Notes under the pieces: generated by a model
Databases searched by the model: none
Told to the model about the DNA's origin: nothing
What the model saw: only the letters and a program-made list of their open reading frames with translations
Made by a program: the position numbers and the translations under genes
In this document: in pieces, positions 21,729-32,837 of the stretch
Numbering within the stretch: the stretch's first letter is position 1
Layout of the letters: each line of letters opens with the position of its first letter
NCBI GenBank assembly: GCA_014529385.2
Contig: CM043946.1
Span: forward strand, 18,354,077-18,418,076
DNA length: 64,000 nt
DNA from: Adiantum capillus-veneris
Lineage: Eukaryota; Streptophyta; Polypodiopsida; Polypodiales; Pteridaceae
Direction: 5' to 3'

Positions 21729-24237
21729 CTATTCAATTTCTCCTATTAAGCTAGCCTGTGCCTTCTCCACGACATTTGATGGGATCTTGATTGTTTCTGC
21801 AATTCTTCCACCCCTTGGAGTCCATGACCATACAATTGTATCAACACACTCCCAGCGCTTTGGGTCAGCAAGATTGCAGCACCAACTCTTTTTCCAACAA
21901 TCCTCATACTGTTCTTGGATTGTGGGATTTGTTTTTCAATGTTTTGGTGCCCAATACTGAATCAAAACTTTCTTGTAGTTAGGAGATGATTTGTCTACAT
22001 CAACGTTTGACTCTGCCACTTCTAGCCATATCAGATATTCAGGATTTGCGGGTCTCACAAGAACAAGATCCCCTTTCTTACATCAATTTGAGGCCTAAAG
22101 GCCTCTTGTAGCCTTGCACTTTGAGGACCAACATAGTGATCATTCAATTCTTCATATCCTTGAAACTCATCTCTGTCTTCCTCTATCTCTTGCATTTGAT
22201 GACTCTCTATAGTCTTTGGCCAAAATGTTGTATATTCACCAATGTGTTTATTGGTTGGTTGTTCAAGCTCATTAATTATGTTTTTCCAATAAATAATAAC
22301 TGGCTCCATGTATTTTGTGGAGTCATGGTCCTTTCCCTTTAATAGAGAACATCTTCTCCAAAATTCAAGATATGACTTAATCCCTCGAATAACAAGCGGA
22401 CTATCTCTCACATAGTCTGCTATAGGTACCACATCTGGACAGCATATTGGTAATTTTGGTTTTCCCTGGTCATCTTTTTTCCACAACTCAATTCCCAACT
22501 CCTTTGGCATCCAATCAGGTGATTTGGGATGAATTTTGTACTGTATTACTGGGACTTCACCGTGCATATAGAAACGAAATTGAAGTGGCTTAGAGTGTCC
22601 GACTAGAGCATCTTGTCCGTCACACATGTACCATTGCACAAAGGATTTAAATTCGGGAACTTGTGTCATCAAAAATGGTGCTGGAGCTGAGCTTTCACAT
22701 TTTTGAAAATGTTCCATCAGACGTGGAAAAGTGAATGTCATTGCTGTTCCTCGCAATCTTTCTGAGAACCTACTAAACGTTGCATCTATGTCCTCATGTG
22801 TATGACCCACCATTAAGAATCCCAAATGAACGGTTTTGAAAACTCGTTTTGCTACTAACAAGGATAAGTTGCAAATAAATATCGATTTTTATTCTCTCCT
22901 GCACAAGTATCTAGCTGTAGCAAAATATTCTCAGGCAATTTTTGAAATGTAGGAGTGGATATGGTATCCACAACACATTGAGAGGAAGTTGATTGTATGT
23001 GTACAATGTCTTCATTACATCCTTGGATGGCCAACGGTGGTGTCATTGTTGATGCATTCCTCTCATGCTCTTGCTTCATTTTTTTTGGGAGGTCTAGAGC
23101 TCTCCTTGAGTTCAATGCATTGAATAACGTTACATTGCTACGTGGCATACCATCATGGCATAAATCTGCTAGTCCATGTTTTGCTTTTCTTTCCAGATTC
23201 TGTAAGCATAATGCAAGGGAACCAATTGTAGCATTGGGATCTGAAGGCCATAGACCATTAAGTGAGAAGTGACCATACATTCCATGACCATGTCCATGTG
23301 TGATCATACCTGTTAATGATACTTGCAATTGATATGCATTCGCATAATCTTTTGAGTTCACATGCAACCTAGGTATTGCTGTCTTTTTTTTATCCATTTT
23401 ATCATGTATAATGCATAAATACTTATCCTTTTGCAACTGGGAGAACTTACGCTAGGTGTAGTACACATTCCTACAACTTTGTTGTTGCAACATGTGAATT
23501 CGACGTTCATCCTTCAAACATGCAATCATCTCGTCATCCTTTGTTGACTCTAGTTGAGATTTTATCCAACTACACACAACAAATTTGGAGAACTCACTTG
23601 TTTTTGACAATGTCACATTAGCAAACTCTGTATTCCAAATCCTATTGAATGTCCTGCTAGACATTGGCTTGAGACTCATACTATCAAGTTTTTTATTGAC
23701 ATCATGTAAAATGTCTAATTGCTTGTACGTGTTTGGTATTGCAAGCAAAGTTTCCCTAGTACCATCTTCCATGGTTCTACTCTTATGTGGCATTCTCTCT
23801 AAGTTTTCATCAACAAAAGAGCGCATCAATGCCCTTCCCATGTCTATATAGTCTCTTCCTTTTCTCATGACACCATCATTACCATGTACTGAGCGTCTAA
23901 CCCCATTCTCAAAATGTTCACGATAACGATAAAGTGAAGTTTTTGGAATGCCATGAATTTTGTACCAAGCTCTACTGCAAACCTCACTGCCATTAAAAGA
24001 AAACACATAGCATGTCTTTGTAGTTGTTTTGTTCTCATGCCATGCAGTCAACATTGTATCATACACATAGTTTGTTCTATTTTGCAAACTCTGTCCCCAA
24101 AATTCATTGCGCATAGCCATGACCTTATCTCGATTGGCATATTGACAACACCTTTTGGAACAACAATCTATGGTTGAAACAAGCTGGACAGATGCTAGGG
24201 ATGCTTGATTGGATCTCTTAGAAGCTTTCACTGACAT
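21729..24237 (-). pseudogene. DUF7869-type transposase-like protein, C-terminal two-thirds
   Basis: Reads leftward from ATG at 24237. Order: Cys-rich N-part (CCSKRCCQYANRDK), a block with IPKTSLYRYREHF, a conserved R..YY-like end, then FSQLQKDKYLCIIHDKMDKKK, the LQLDTCAGENKNRYLF motif (about 22866-22920) and VHLGFLMVGHTHEDIDATFSR (about 22760-22830). The last two are the signature of DUF7869 proteins. I recall these as mobile-element proteins, but their biochemistry is not established. The C-terminus reads LVRPANPEYLIW and ends at TAG near 21729. Breaks seen: TAG at 23452, one-base shifts near 22870 and 22078, and a TGA near 21952. A decayed copy. Confidence 0.7.
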
Positions 24238-24247
24238 TTTTGGCTTC

Positions 24248-24960
24248 CTATTTACAAAAGAAATATTTCCGCTTTTTTGAAATAGGCTCTACCAAATAAG
24301 CTGATTCAATGCATGTGTCTTGTAATGCATGCATAGCATGTAGATCCTCATAGCATAACAATTCTTTTCCATCCATAGTTGTCGCTGTCTTGATAGGCCA
24401 ACAAACTAGATTAATTCTGCATACACTAGCTTCTACCGAAATAGTAACCTCATCTGCATAGGATGTTTCGATACCAATACCAATGTTATCTTCACCTAGC
24501 TCACGAAAGTTTACAGAGTCAAACGGACACACATACATGACAACCCCTTTGGCTAGTGCATGTGTTTTGCTTTCATCCCAAAGTTAAACCCTCTTATCCT
24601 TCCAAACCTCTCTGTAGCTCATTCCATTACATTGTGCATCCAATGCTCCTTCTGCTTTGTCAGCCTCATGCATAGAAGCCCCTTTGTACTGCATCTCATT
24701 TATATGTTGCAACAACCCACTACTCCATTTCACAATACTATGAAAAGCATCTCCCACTGTCAATGCATCCATTGTTGGAAAAGGGATGAGTGCTTTCTTT
24801 TCAAAACACAAATCAACTGACACTGATACATTGCCTTCCCCAATAAGCATGCCAGAACAATATGCACTTGGATTTCTTTCAAATACAGTCCCAATGGCAA
24901 CCTTTTGTGTTGCTACAACCATGCACACTCTATCACCATGATTGAAATTAGCCATACCTG
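24248..24960 (-). pseudogene. N-terminal frame linked to the DUF7869-type gene
   Basis: From ATG at 24955 (MANFNHGDRVCMVV) one frame runs to 24248 with a single TAA near 24584, giving about 235 residues ending KKRKYFFCK. It then meets the next frame one base out of phase at 24237. It may be the N-terminal part of the same protein or a separate small protein. It shows no motif I know. A 3' splice site lies directly upstream (24961). Confidence 0.5.
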
Positions 24961-24985
24961 CAAGAAGATTTGCAAGAATATTTGT
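24961..24985 (-). promoter_or_regulatory. 3' splice site before the leftward gene
   Basis: On the minus strand a T-rich run ends in TTCTTGCAG, then GT and the ATG of the leftward frame. This implies an upstream exon, probably beyond the satellite array at 25070-26650. Confidence 0.5.
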
Positions 24986-25069
24986 TAAACAAATCGCTTG
25001 CAGAGTATATTGATTTACGTAGCATAAAGCATAACAAGTATGTATGTAGGTGTTTCATGAGAAGTATAT

Positions 25070-26650
25070 ATAGAGCGTATGCCCTTAGGGCCATAGGGTG
25101 ATATATTTATGTGTTTCATGAAGAGGACATATAGATTCCCCAAGATCACCTCACGGAGTTTCATGTCAAGTATAGATACATCCTATGGCACCCCATGACC
25201 GTACGGCCCTAGGATCTCCAAATGAAACATACGGAAATGTATGGCCCTTGAGCTTATACATTGCAACCCCATGGCCCTAGGGACATAGGATCGGCATAAG
25301 AAACATACGGCAATGTATGGCCCTTGAGCTTATACATTGCAACCCCATGACCCTAGGGCTATAGGCTTTCCAAATGGAACATAGGGCAACATATGGACCT
25401 TGAGTTTATACATTGCCACCCTATGGCCCTAGGGCCACAAGACTTCAAAACATACAAAAAGACAACCTATGGCCCTAAGCCCAAGGGTGTGAGCTCAAGG
25501 GTGGCCAAGATGTCAACGCAGCCCCATGGCCCTGTGACCATAGGATTTCCAAATGGAACATAGGAAAACGTATGTCCCTTGAGCTTATACATTGCCACCC
25601 TATGGCCCTAGGGCCACAAGATCTCACAACATACAAAAAGAAAACGTATGGACAAGATGTCAAAGGTGGCCAAGATGTCAATGCATCCCCATGGCCCTAG
25701 GGTCATAGGATCTCCATATAAGACATGTGGAACCCTATGGCCCTTGAGCTTACATATTGCACCCCATGACCCTATAGGATTCCCAAATGGAACATAGGCA
25801 ATCTATGGCCCTTGAGCTTATACATTGCCACCCTATGGCCACAAGATCTCACAACATACAATAAGACAATCTAAGGCCCCTAAGCTCAAGGGTGTGGGTT
25901 CAAGGGTAGCCAAGATATTAATGCAGCCCCATGGCCCTAGGGCCATAGGATCTCTATATGAGACATGTGGCACCCTATGGCCCTTGAGCTTATACATTGC
26001 CACCCCATTACCCTAGGGCCATAGGATTTCCAAATGGAACATAGGAAATGTATAGCCATTGAGCTTATATATTGCCACCCTATGGCCCTAGGGCCACAAG
26101 ATCTCACAACATATAATAAGACAACCTAAGGTCCCTAAGCTCAAGGGTGTGGGTTTAAGGGTGGCCAAGATGCCAATGCAGCCCCATGGCCCTAGGGCCG
26201 TAGGATCTCCATATGGGACATGTGGCACCCTATGGCCCTTGAGCTTACATATTCCCACCTCATGACCCTAGGGCCATAGGATCTCCAACTAGAACATAGG
26301 GCAACGTATGGCTCTTGAGCTTATACATTGTCGTGACCTTAGGGCCATAGGATCTCCAACTGGAACATAAGGCTATGTATTGGAGCTTATCCATTGTCAC
26401 CCGATGACCCTAGGGCCATAGGATTTCCAAATGGAATATAGGGAAACTTATGGCTGTTGAGCTTATACATTGCCACCCTATGGCCCTAGGTCCACAAGCT
26501 TTCACATTGCCACCGTAGGGCCACAAGGATCTCACAAGATAGAAGAAGAAAACCCTAGGACATCGGATTTTCAAATGGAACCGAGTGCACGCTTTGATCC
26601 TTGACCTCCAACATTGCCGCCCTATGGTGTGAGCCCGGGGGTGGCTGAGG
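25070..26650 (-). repeat. Satellite array 1 (GGCC-palindrome family, inverted orientation)
   Basis: Degenerate units of about 100-130 bp with CCTATGGCCCTAGGGCCATAGG cores alternating with GGATCTCC...GGAACATAGGG and CCCTTGAGCTTATACATTGCC. These spacers are the reverse complement of those in array 2 (for example GGCAATGTACAATCTCAAGGG). No protein coding; frames here are by-products. Confidence 0.9.
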
Positions 26651-27660
26651 TGTCTTCATAATAATTTTGGCCATTCAAGGGATACGTAGCAATATCCGCA
26701 AGTGGCATACATTTAAAAATAAAATAAATAATTTAAATAATTTTTTTTTAATAAAAATTACATTGCGAAAAACTTTGTCATAATGGGTTTTCAAATACAC
26801 TTATTGATATCGGACAAAAAAATAGCGCACAATTTTTGGGATAATTTTTTTAAAATTTAGTTATTTTTAGTGTATTTTTTACTATGCAAATTTTGATTCT
26901 GGAGTCAAATTTTGCTTCATGGGTGTCGTTTTACTCGTACTACAAAGATATGGACATTGACAAAGCCTTGCACCAACTTTTTTTTTTCCATACTCTTTTT
27001 TTTTCTGAAAAGCTCTTTCAATTTCGAAGCCGATGAGCTATGTCTCATTTTCACACAAAGCCTAGAACTCTAGTAATCTCGGCTCCAACCCCGTGAAAAC
27101 AGCCCCTAAATTCAAAATTCAAATTTTGAATTTCTAACCTAATCTAACTAACCTTATCTCTCTCTTTATCTCTCTACCACAATTTTTTTCCGCTGTCTCT
27201 CTCTTTCTCTCTCTCATTTCTTGCTCAAAACCTACACAGAAACCTGCACAGAGCTTGTCTTTCTCTGTCTCTCTCTCCCTCTCCCTACGCATATAGTTCT
27301 ATGCCATCGTTGAGATGCGCACAGATCTACGCAAAGCCATCTCCACAACCTTCAACAGAAGGACTGCTGCCGCGACCTCCCAAACACAGATCTGTTACCA
27401 TCATCGTCGCGGCCTCAACACACCTAAGTGACTGCTTGCTACTGCTGCAGCCTCTCTTCATCAAACACAGATTTACTCACAAGTAACCTGTAGAAAGCCT
27501 AATCTTTTGCCCAATTCGGTTTTAATTGTTCTTAATCTAGTTACGTTTTAGTTAAGTTGTGAATCACCTGTCTCTAAAACAATAAACAAAAATCAATAAC
27601 TACATCTCCAAAACTGTAAAACTGTAGACTGTAGAACTATAAAACAGAAAAATCTAATGT
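26651..27660. promoter_or_regulatory. Non-repetitive core between inverted arrays, possible divergent promoter
   Basis: Only 1 kb free of the satellite between arrays 1 and 2. It is AT-rich on the left and CT-rich on the right (27150-27300, many TCTCTC runs, like plant 5' leaders). A short frame follows from ATG 27301 (61 codons), ending CAC-AAG-TAA where a donor-like GTAACC also falls. Genes on either side read away from this core. The promoter role is inferred from layout; no TATA box stands out. Confidence 0.4.
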
Positions 27661-29080
27661 ACAATCTCAAGGGTCATAGGGTTCCCTATGTGCCTATTGA
27701 ACATCCTATGGCCATAGGGCCATATGATCTCCAAAACATATATATGGCACTATGGCCATAGGATCACATGGTGCTCTATGTCCGATCCAGAGACCTTGTG
27801 GTCCAAGGGCCTTAGGGTGGCAATGCACAATCTCAAGGGACATAGGGTTCCCTATGTTCCTTTTGGAGATAGGGTGGCACTAGGGCCATAGAATCTCCAA
27901 AAGGAACATAAAGAACCTAGAGCCATAGGATCAAAGGGTGACCTATTGGAGACCTTTTGGCCCAAGGGCCATAGTGTGGGAATGTACAATCTCAAGGGCC
28001 ATAGGGTTCCCTACGTTCCTTTTATAGATCCTATGGTCCTCGGGCCATACGATCTCCAAAAGGAACATAAGGAACCTCGCACCATAGGATCAAAGGGTTC
28101 CCTATGTCCCATCTAGAGACCTTTTGGCCCAAGGGCCATAGGGTGGCAATGTACAATCTCAAGGACCATAGGGTTCCCTATGTTCCTTTTGGAGATCCTA
28201 TGGTCCTCGGGCCAAAGGATCTTCAAAATAAACATATGGCCCTACGTCCATAGGATCACAGGGTTCCCTATGTTCCTTTTGGAGATCCTATGGTCCTCGG
28301 GCCATAGGATCTCCAAAATGAACATATGGCCCTACGGACATAGGATCACAGGGTGCCCTATGTCCCATCAAGAGACCTTGTGGCCCAAGGGCCATAGGAT
28401 GGCAATGTACAATCTCAAGGGCCATATGGTTCCATATGTTCCTTCTGATGATCCTATGGCCCTAGCGCCATAGGATCTCCAAAAGGAGCATAAGGAGCCT
28501 ATGGCCATAGCATCAAAAGGTGCCCTATGTTCCATCTTGAGACCTTGTGGGCCAAGGTCCATAGGGTGGCAATGTACAATCTCTAGGGCCATAGGGTTCC
28601 ATATGTTTTTTTTTTAATCCTACAGCCCTAGAGCCATAGGATCACAAGGTGCCCTACGTCCCATCTAGAGACCTTGTGGCCCAAGGGCCATAGGGTGACA
28701 ATCTACAATCTGAAGGGCCACAGGATTCCCTATGTTCCCTAGGGTCACAAGGTGCCTTACGTTCCAGCTGAAGACCCTATGGCCCAAGTGCCATAGGGTG
28801 GCAATGTACAATCACAAGGTCCATATGACTCCCTATGTTCCTTTCGGAGATCCTATGGCCCTTGATCCCTAGGTGCATGGGGCTGCCATGGTGCCCGTTA
28901 ATATGCACCATGGTGTACCCTATGTACCTAGGCCACCCTTGGGCTCTTGGATTCCCTATGTCCCATCTAGGACCTTGTGGCCCAAGGGCCATAGGGTGAC
29001 AATCTACAATCTCCAGGGCCATAGGATTCCCTATGTTCCCTAGGGTCACAAGGTGCCCTAAATTCCATCTGAAACAATGA
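27661..29080 (+). repeat. Satellite array 2
   Basis: Units of the form GGCCATAGGGTTCCCTATG...TTTTGGAGATCCTATGG...CGGGCCATAGGATCTCCAAAA, then GGTGGCAATGTACAATCTC. Roughly 85% like the reverse complement of array 1 by eye. Confidence 0.9.
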
Positions 29081-32000
29081 GAGCACCTTGTGGCCTTCGG
29101 GCCATAGGATCTCAATATAGAGCATAGAGAGCTTATTACTACCATAGAGGGAACCCTATGGCCTTTAGGCGACAGGGTGTCAATATAGAGAAAACAGAGG
29201 TTCTTACTAGCATAGAGGGGAACCTATGGCCTTCAGCCCACAAGGTCTCCTCAATATAGAGCAAATAGTGTTTTTTACTGGCATAGAGAGAACCCTATGG
29301 ACCTGGGTCCATAGGTTGCCAAAAAACTCTCATGAATGGTTTCTTTAAAACATACAGGGCACCTTGTGCCCTTAGGGTCATAAGATGTGTAGAGCATAGA
29401 GAGGTTCTTACTAGAATACAGGGGACCCTATGGCCTGAAGGCCATCACATCTCAATATATGGCATAGATCGGTTATTACTAGCATAGAGAGACCAAATAG
29501 TGCTTTATACCTAGGGCCATAAGGTGTCAAAACAATGAGGGTTTTTTCGAAACAATGAGGGCACCTTGTGACCTTGGGGCCATAGGATGTCAATATAGAG
29601 CATAGAGCATAGAGCATAGAGATCTTCTTACTACCATAGAGGGAACCCTATGGCCTTCAAGCGATAGGGTGTCAATATAGAGAAAATAGAGGTTCTAGCA
29701 TAGAGCAGTAGTGTTTTTTACTGGCATAGAGAGCACCCTATGGCCCTGGGTCCATATGTTGCCAAAAAAAACCTCATGAAGGGTTTCTTTAAAACATATA
29801 GGTCACCTTGTGTCCTTAGGGTCATAAGATGTGTAGAGCATAGAGAGGTTCTTACTAGCATATAGGGGACCCTATGGCCTTCAGGCCATAGGGTCCCAAT
29901 ATAGAGCATAGATCGGTTCTTACTAGCATAGAGAGACCAAATAGTGCTTTATACCTGGGGCCATAATGTGCCAAAACAATGAGGGTTTTTACGAAACTAT
30001 GAGGGAACCTTGTGGCCTTGGGGCCATAGGATGTTAATATAGAGCATAGAGCATAGAGAGCTTCTTACTACCATAGAGGGAACCGTATGGCCTTCAAGCC
30101 ACAGGGTGTCAATATAGAGGAAACAGAGATTCTAGCATAGAGGGGACCCTATGGCCTTCAGCCCACAAGGTCTCCTCAATATAGAAAATAGTGTTTTTTA
30201 CTGGCATAGAGAGCACCCTATGGCCTTGGGTCCATAGGTTGCCAAAAAAACCCTCATGAAGGGTTTCTTTAAAACATACAGGGCACCTTGTGCCCTTAGG
30301 GTCATAAGATGTGTAGAGCATAGAGAGGTTCTTACTAGCATACAAGGGATCCTATGGCCTGAAGGCCATAGGGTCCCAATATAGAGCATAGATCGGTTCT
30401 TACTAGCATAGAGAGACCAAATAGTGCTTTATACCCGGGGCCATAATGTGCCAAAACAATGAGGGTTTTTATGAAACTATGAGGGCACCTTGTGGCCTTG
30501 GGGCCATAGGATGTCAATATAGAGCATAGAGCATAGAGCATAGAGCATAGAGCATAGATCATAGATCATAGAGAGCTTCTTACTATCATAGAGGGAACCC
30601 TATGGCCTTCAGGCCATAGGGTGTCAAAGTAGAGAAAACAAAGGTTCTTACTAGCATAGAGGGGACCCTATGGCCTTCAGCCCACAAGGTCTCCTCAATG
30701 GTATAGAGAGAATCTTATGGCCCTGGGTCCATAGGTTGCCAAAAAACCCTCATGAAGGGTTTCTTCAAAACATAGAGGGAAACTTTTGGCCTTGGGGTCA
30801 TAGGATGTGTAGAACATAGAGAGTTACTTACTAGCATAGGGGGGACCCTATGGCCTTCAGGCCATAGGGTACCAATATAGAGCATAGATCGGTTCTTACT
30901 AACATAGAGAGACCAAATAGTGCTTTATAGATGTGACCATAGGGTGACAAAACAATGAGGAATTTATTGAAACAATGAGGGCACCTTGTGGCCTTGGGGC
31001 CATAGGATGTCAATATAGAGCATAGAGCATAGAGAGCTTCTTACTAGCATACAGGGATCCTTGTGGCCTTCAGGCCATAGGGTGTCAACGTAGAGAAAAC
31101 AGAGGTTCTCACTAGCATAGAGGGGAACCTATGGCCTTCATCCCACAAAGTCTCTCAATATAGAGCAAATAGTGTTTTTACTAGCATAGAGAGCACCCTA
31201 TGGCCCTGGGTCCATAGGTAGCCAAAGAACCCTCATGAAGGGTTTCTTCAAAACATAGAGGGCACCTTGTGCCCTTGGGGTCATAGTATGTGTAGAGCAT
31301 AGAGAGGTTCCTACTAACATACAGGGGACCCTATGGCCTGAAATAGGGTGCCAATATAGAGAATAGATCGGTTCTTACTAGCACAGAGCAAAGCCTATGG
31401 CCTTCAGGCCAAAGGGTGCCAATATAGAACAAAGATCGGTTCTTACTAGCATAGAGAGACCAAATAGTGCTTTATACCTGGGGCCATAGGGTACCAAAAC
31501 AATGAGGGTTTCTCAATGGCATAGAGAGCACCCTATGGCCTTGGGTCCATAGGTTGCCAAAAAACCCTTTTGAAGGGTTTCTTCAAAAAATAGAGGGCAA
31601 CTTGTGGCCTTGGGGTCATCGGATGTGTAGATCATAGAGAGGTTCTTACTAGCATAGAGGGGACCCTATGGCCTTCAGGCCATAGGGTGCCAATATAGAG
31701 CATAGATCGGTTCTTACTAGCAAAGATCAGACCCTATGGCCTTCAGACCAAAGGGTGCCAATATAGAGCATGGAGAGGCTCTTACTAGAATATAAGGGAC
31801 CATATGGCTTTCAAGTCACATGGTGCCAATATAGAGCAAATAGTGTTTTTACTAGCATATAGAACATCCTATGGACCTAGGGGGATTGTCAAAAATCCAT
31901 CATAGAAGGGTTGCTATGGCCTTTAGCCCACAAGGTCTTGTCAATATAGAGAAAATAGTATTTTTCATTGGCATATAGAGCACCCTTGGGGCTCTTGAGG

Positions 32001-32780
32001 CCAACCCTATGGCCTTCAGGCCTTAGGGAGCTAATATAGAGCAAATGGTGCTTTATATCGGCATAGAGAGCTATGGCCCTAGGGCCATAACAAAACAATG
32101 AGGGTTTTTTGGAAACAATGAGGGCATCTTGTGGTCTTGGGGCCATAGTAAGTCAATATAGATCATAGAGCATAGACAATAGAGCATAGATCATAGAGCA
32201 CAAAGAGATTCTTAGTAGCATAGAGGGAACCCTATGACCTTCACGCCACAGGGTGCCATTATAGAGTAAACAGAGGTTCTTACTAGCATAGAGGGGACCC
32301 TATGGACTTCATCCCACAAGGTCTCCTCAATATAGAGAAAATAGCGGTTTTTACTTGCATGGAGAGCACCATATGGCCCTGGGGTCATAGGTTACCAGAA
32401 AACTCTCATGAAGCGTTTCTTTAAAACATTGAGGCCACCTTGTGACCTTGGGGCCATAGGATGCCAATGTAGAGCATAGAGAGGTTCTTACTAGCATGCA
32501 GGGGACCCTATGGCCTTCAGGCCACATGATGCCATATGGTGTTGGTGTAGAGGCTCTAAAGGGGTATTTAGGCCATTCAAGGGATACTTCTTTGAGGGTC
32601 CTCTAATGTCATAAGAGAACATGTGATCACACTACCATAGAGTGGCCTAGGTACACTTGTAGAACCATTTTGTTGGCACCCTTTGGACCTAGGACCACAT
32701 GGTTTAACATAGAGGTCCTAGGTCCATGGTTTAACATAGAGGTCCTAGGTTTAACATGGCACCTTCTATGGCCCTAGGTC
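29081..32780 (+). repeat. Satellite array 3 with higher-order period near 480 bp
   Basis: Subunits of about 70-110 bp around CCCTATGGCCTTCAGGCCATAGGGT joined by ATATAGAGCATAGA...TTCTTACTAGCATAGAG. The marker GATCGGTT recurs at 29467, 29911, 30391, 30887 and 31366 (spacings 444, 480, 496, 479), then irregularly. A pure 7-bp run (CATAGAG)n lies at 30517-30575. Confidence 0.9.
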
Positions 32781-32821
32781 CATATGGATGTAATAATATC
32801 CATCTTGTCTAAATATATGTC

Positions 32822-32837
32822 ATTCTTTTTACAGAAA
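32822..32837 (+). promoter_or_regulatory. 3' splice site before the rightward gene
   Basis: ATTCTTTTTACAG ends at 32834, four bases before ATG 32838. An intron reaching back through arrays 2-3 toward the core at 27480 is possible. Confidence 0.5.

Noticed and set aside
26700-27100. Possible tRNA or snRNA gene in the core
   Set aside because: No cloverleaf, A/B boxes or U-snRNA motifs could be found by eye.
25475-32146. Many short frames with phrases like YGPKATRCP across the arrays
   Set aside because: They are produced by translating the satellite unit; frames appear on both strands at unit spacing.
29081-32780. CRISPR-like array
   Set aside because: Repeats and spacers are both degenerate copies of one satellite, unit length varies, and the context is a plant nuclear genome with introns.
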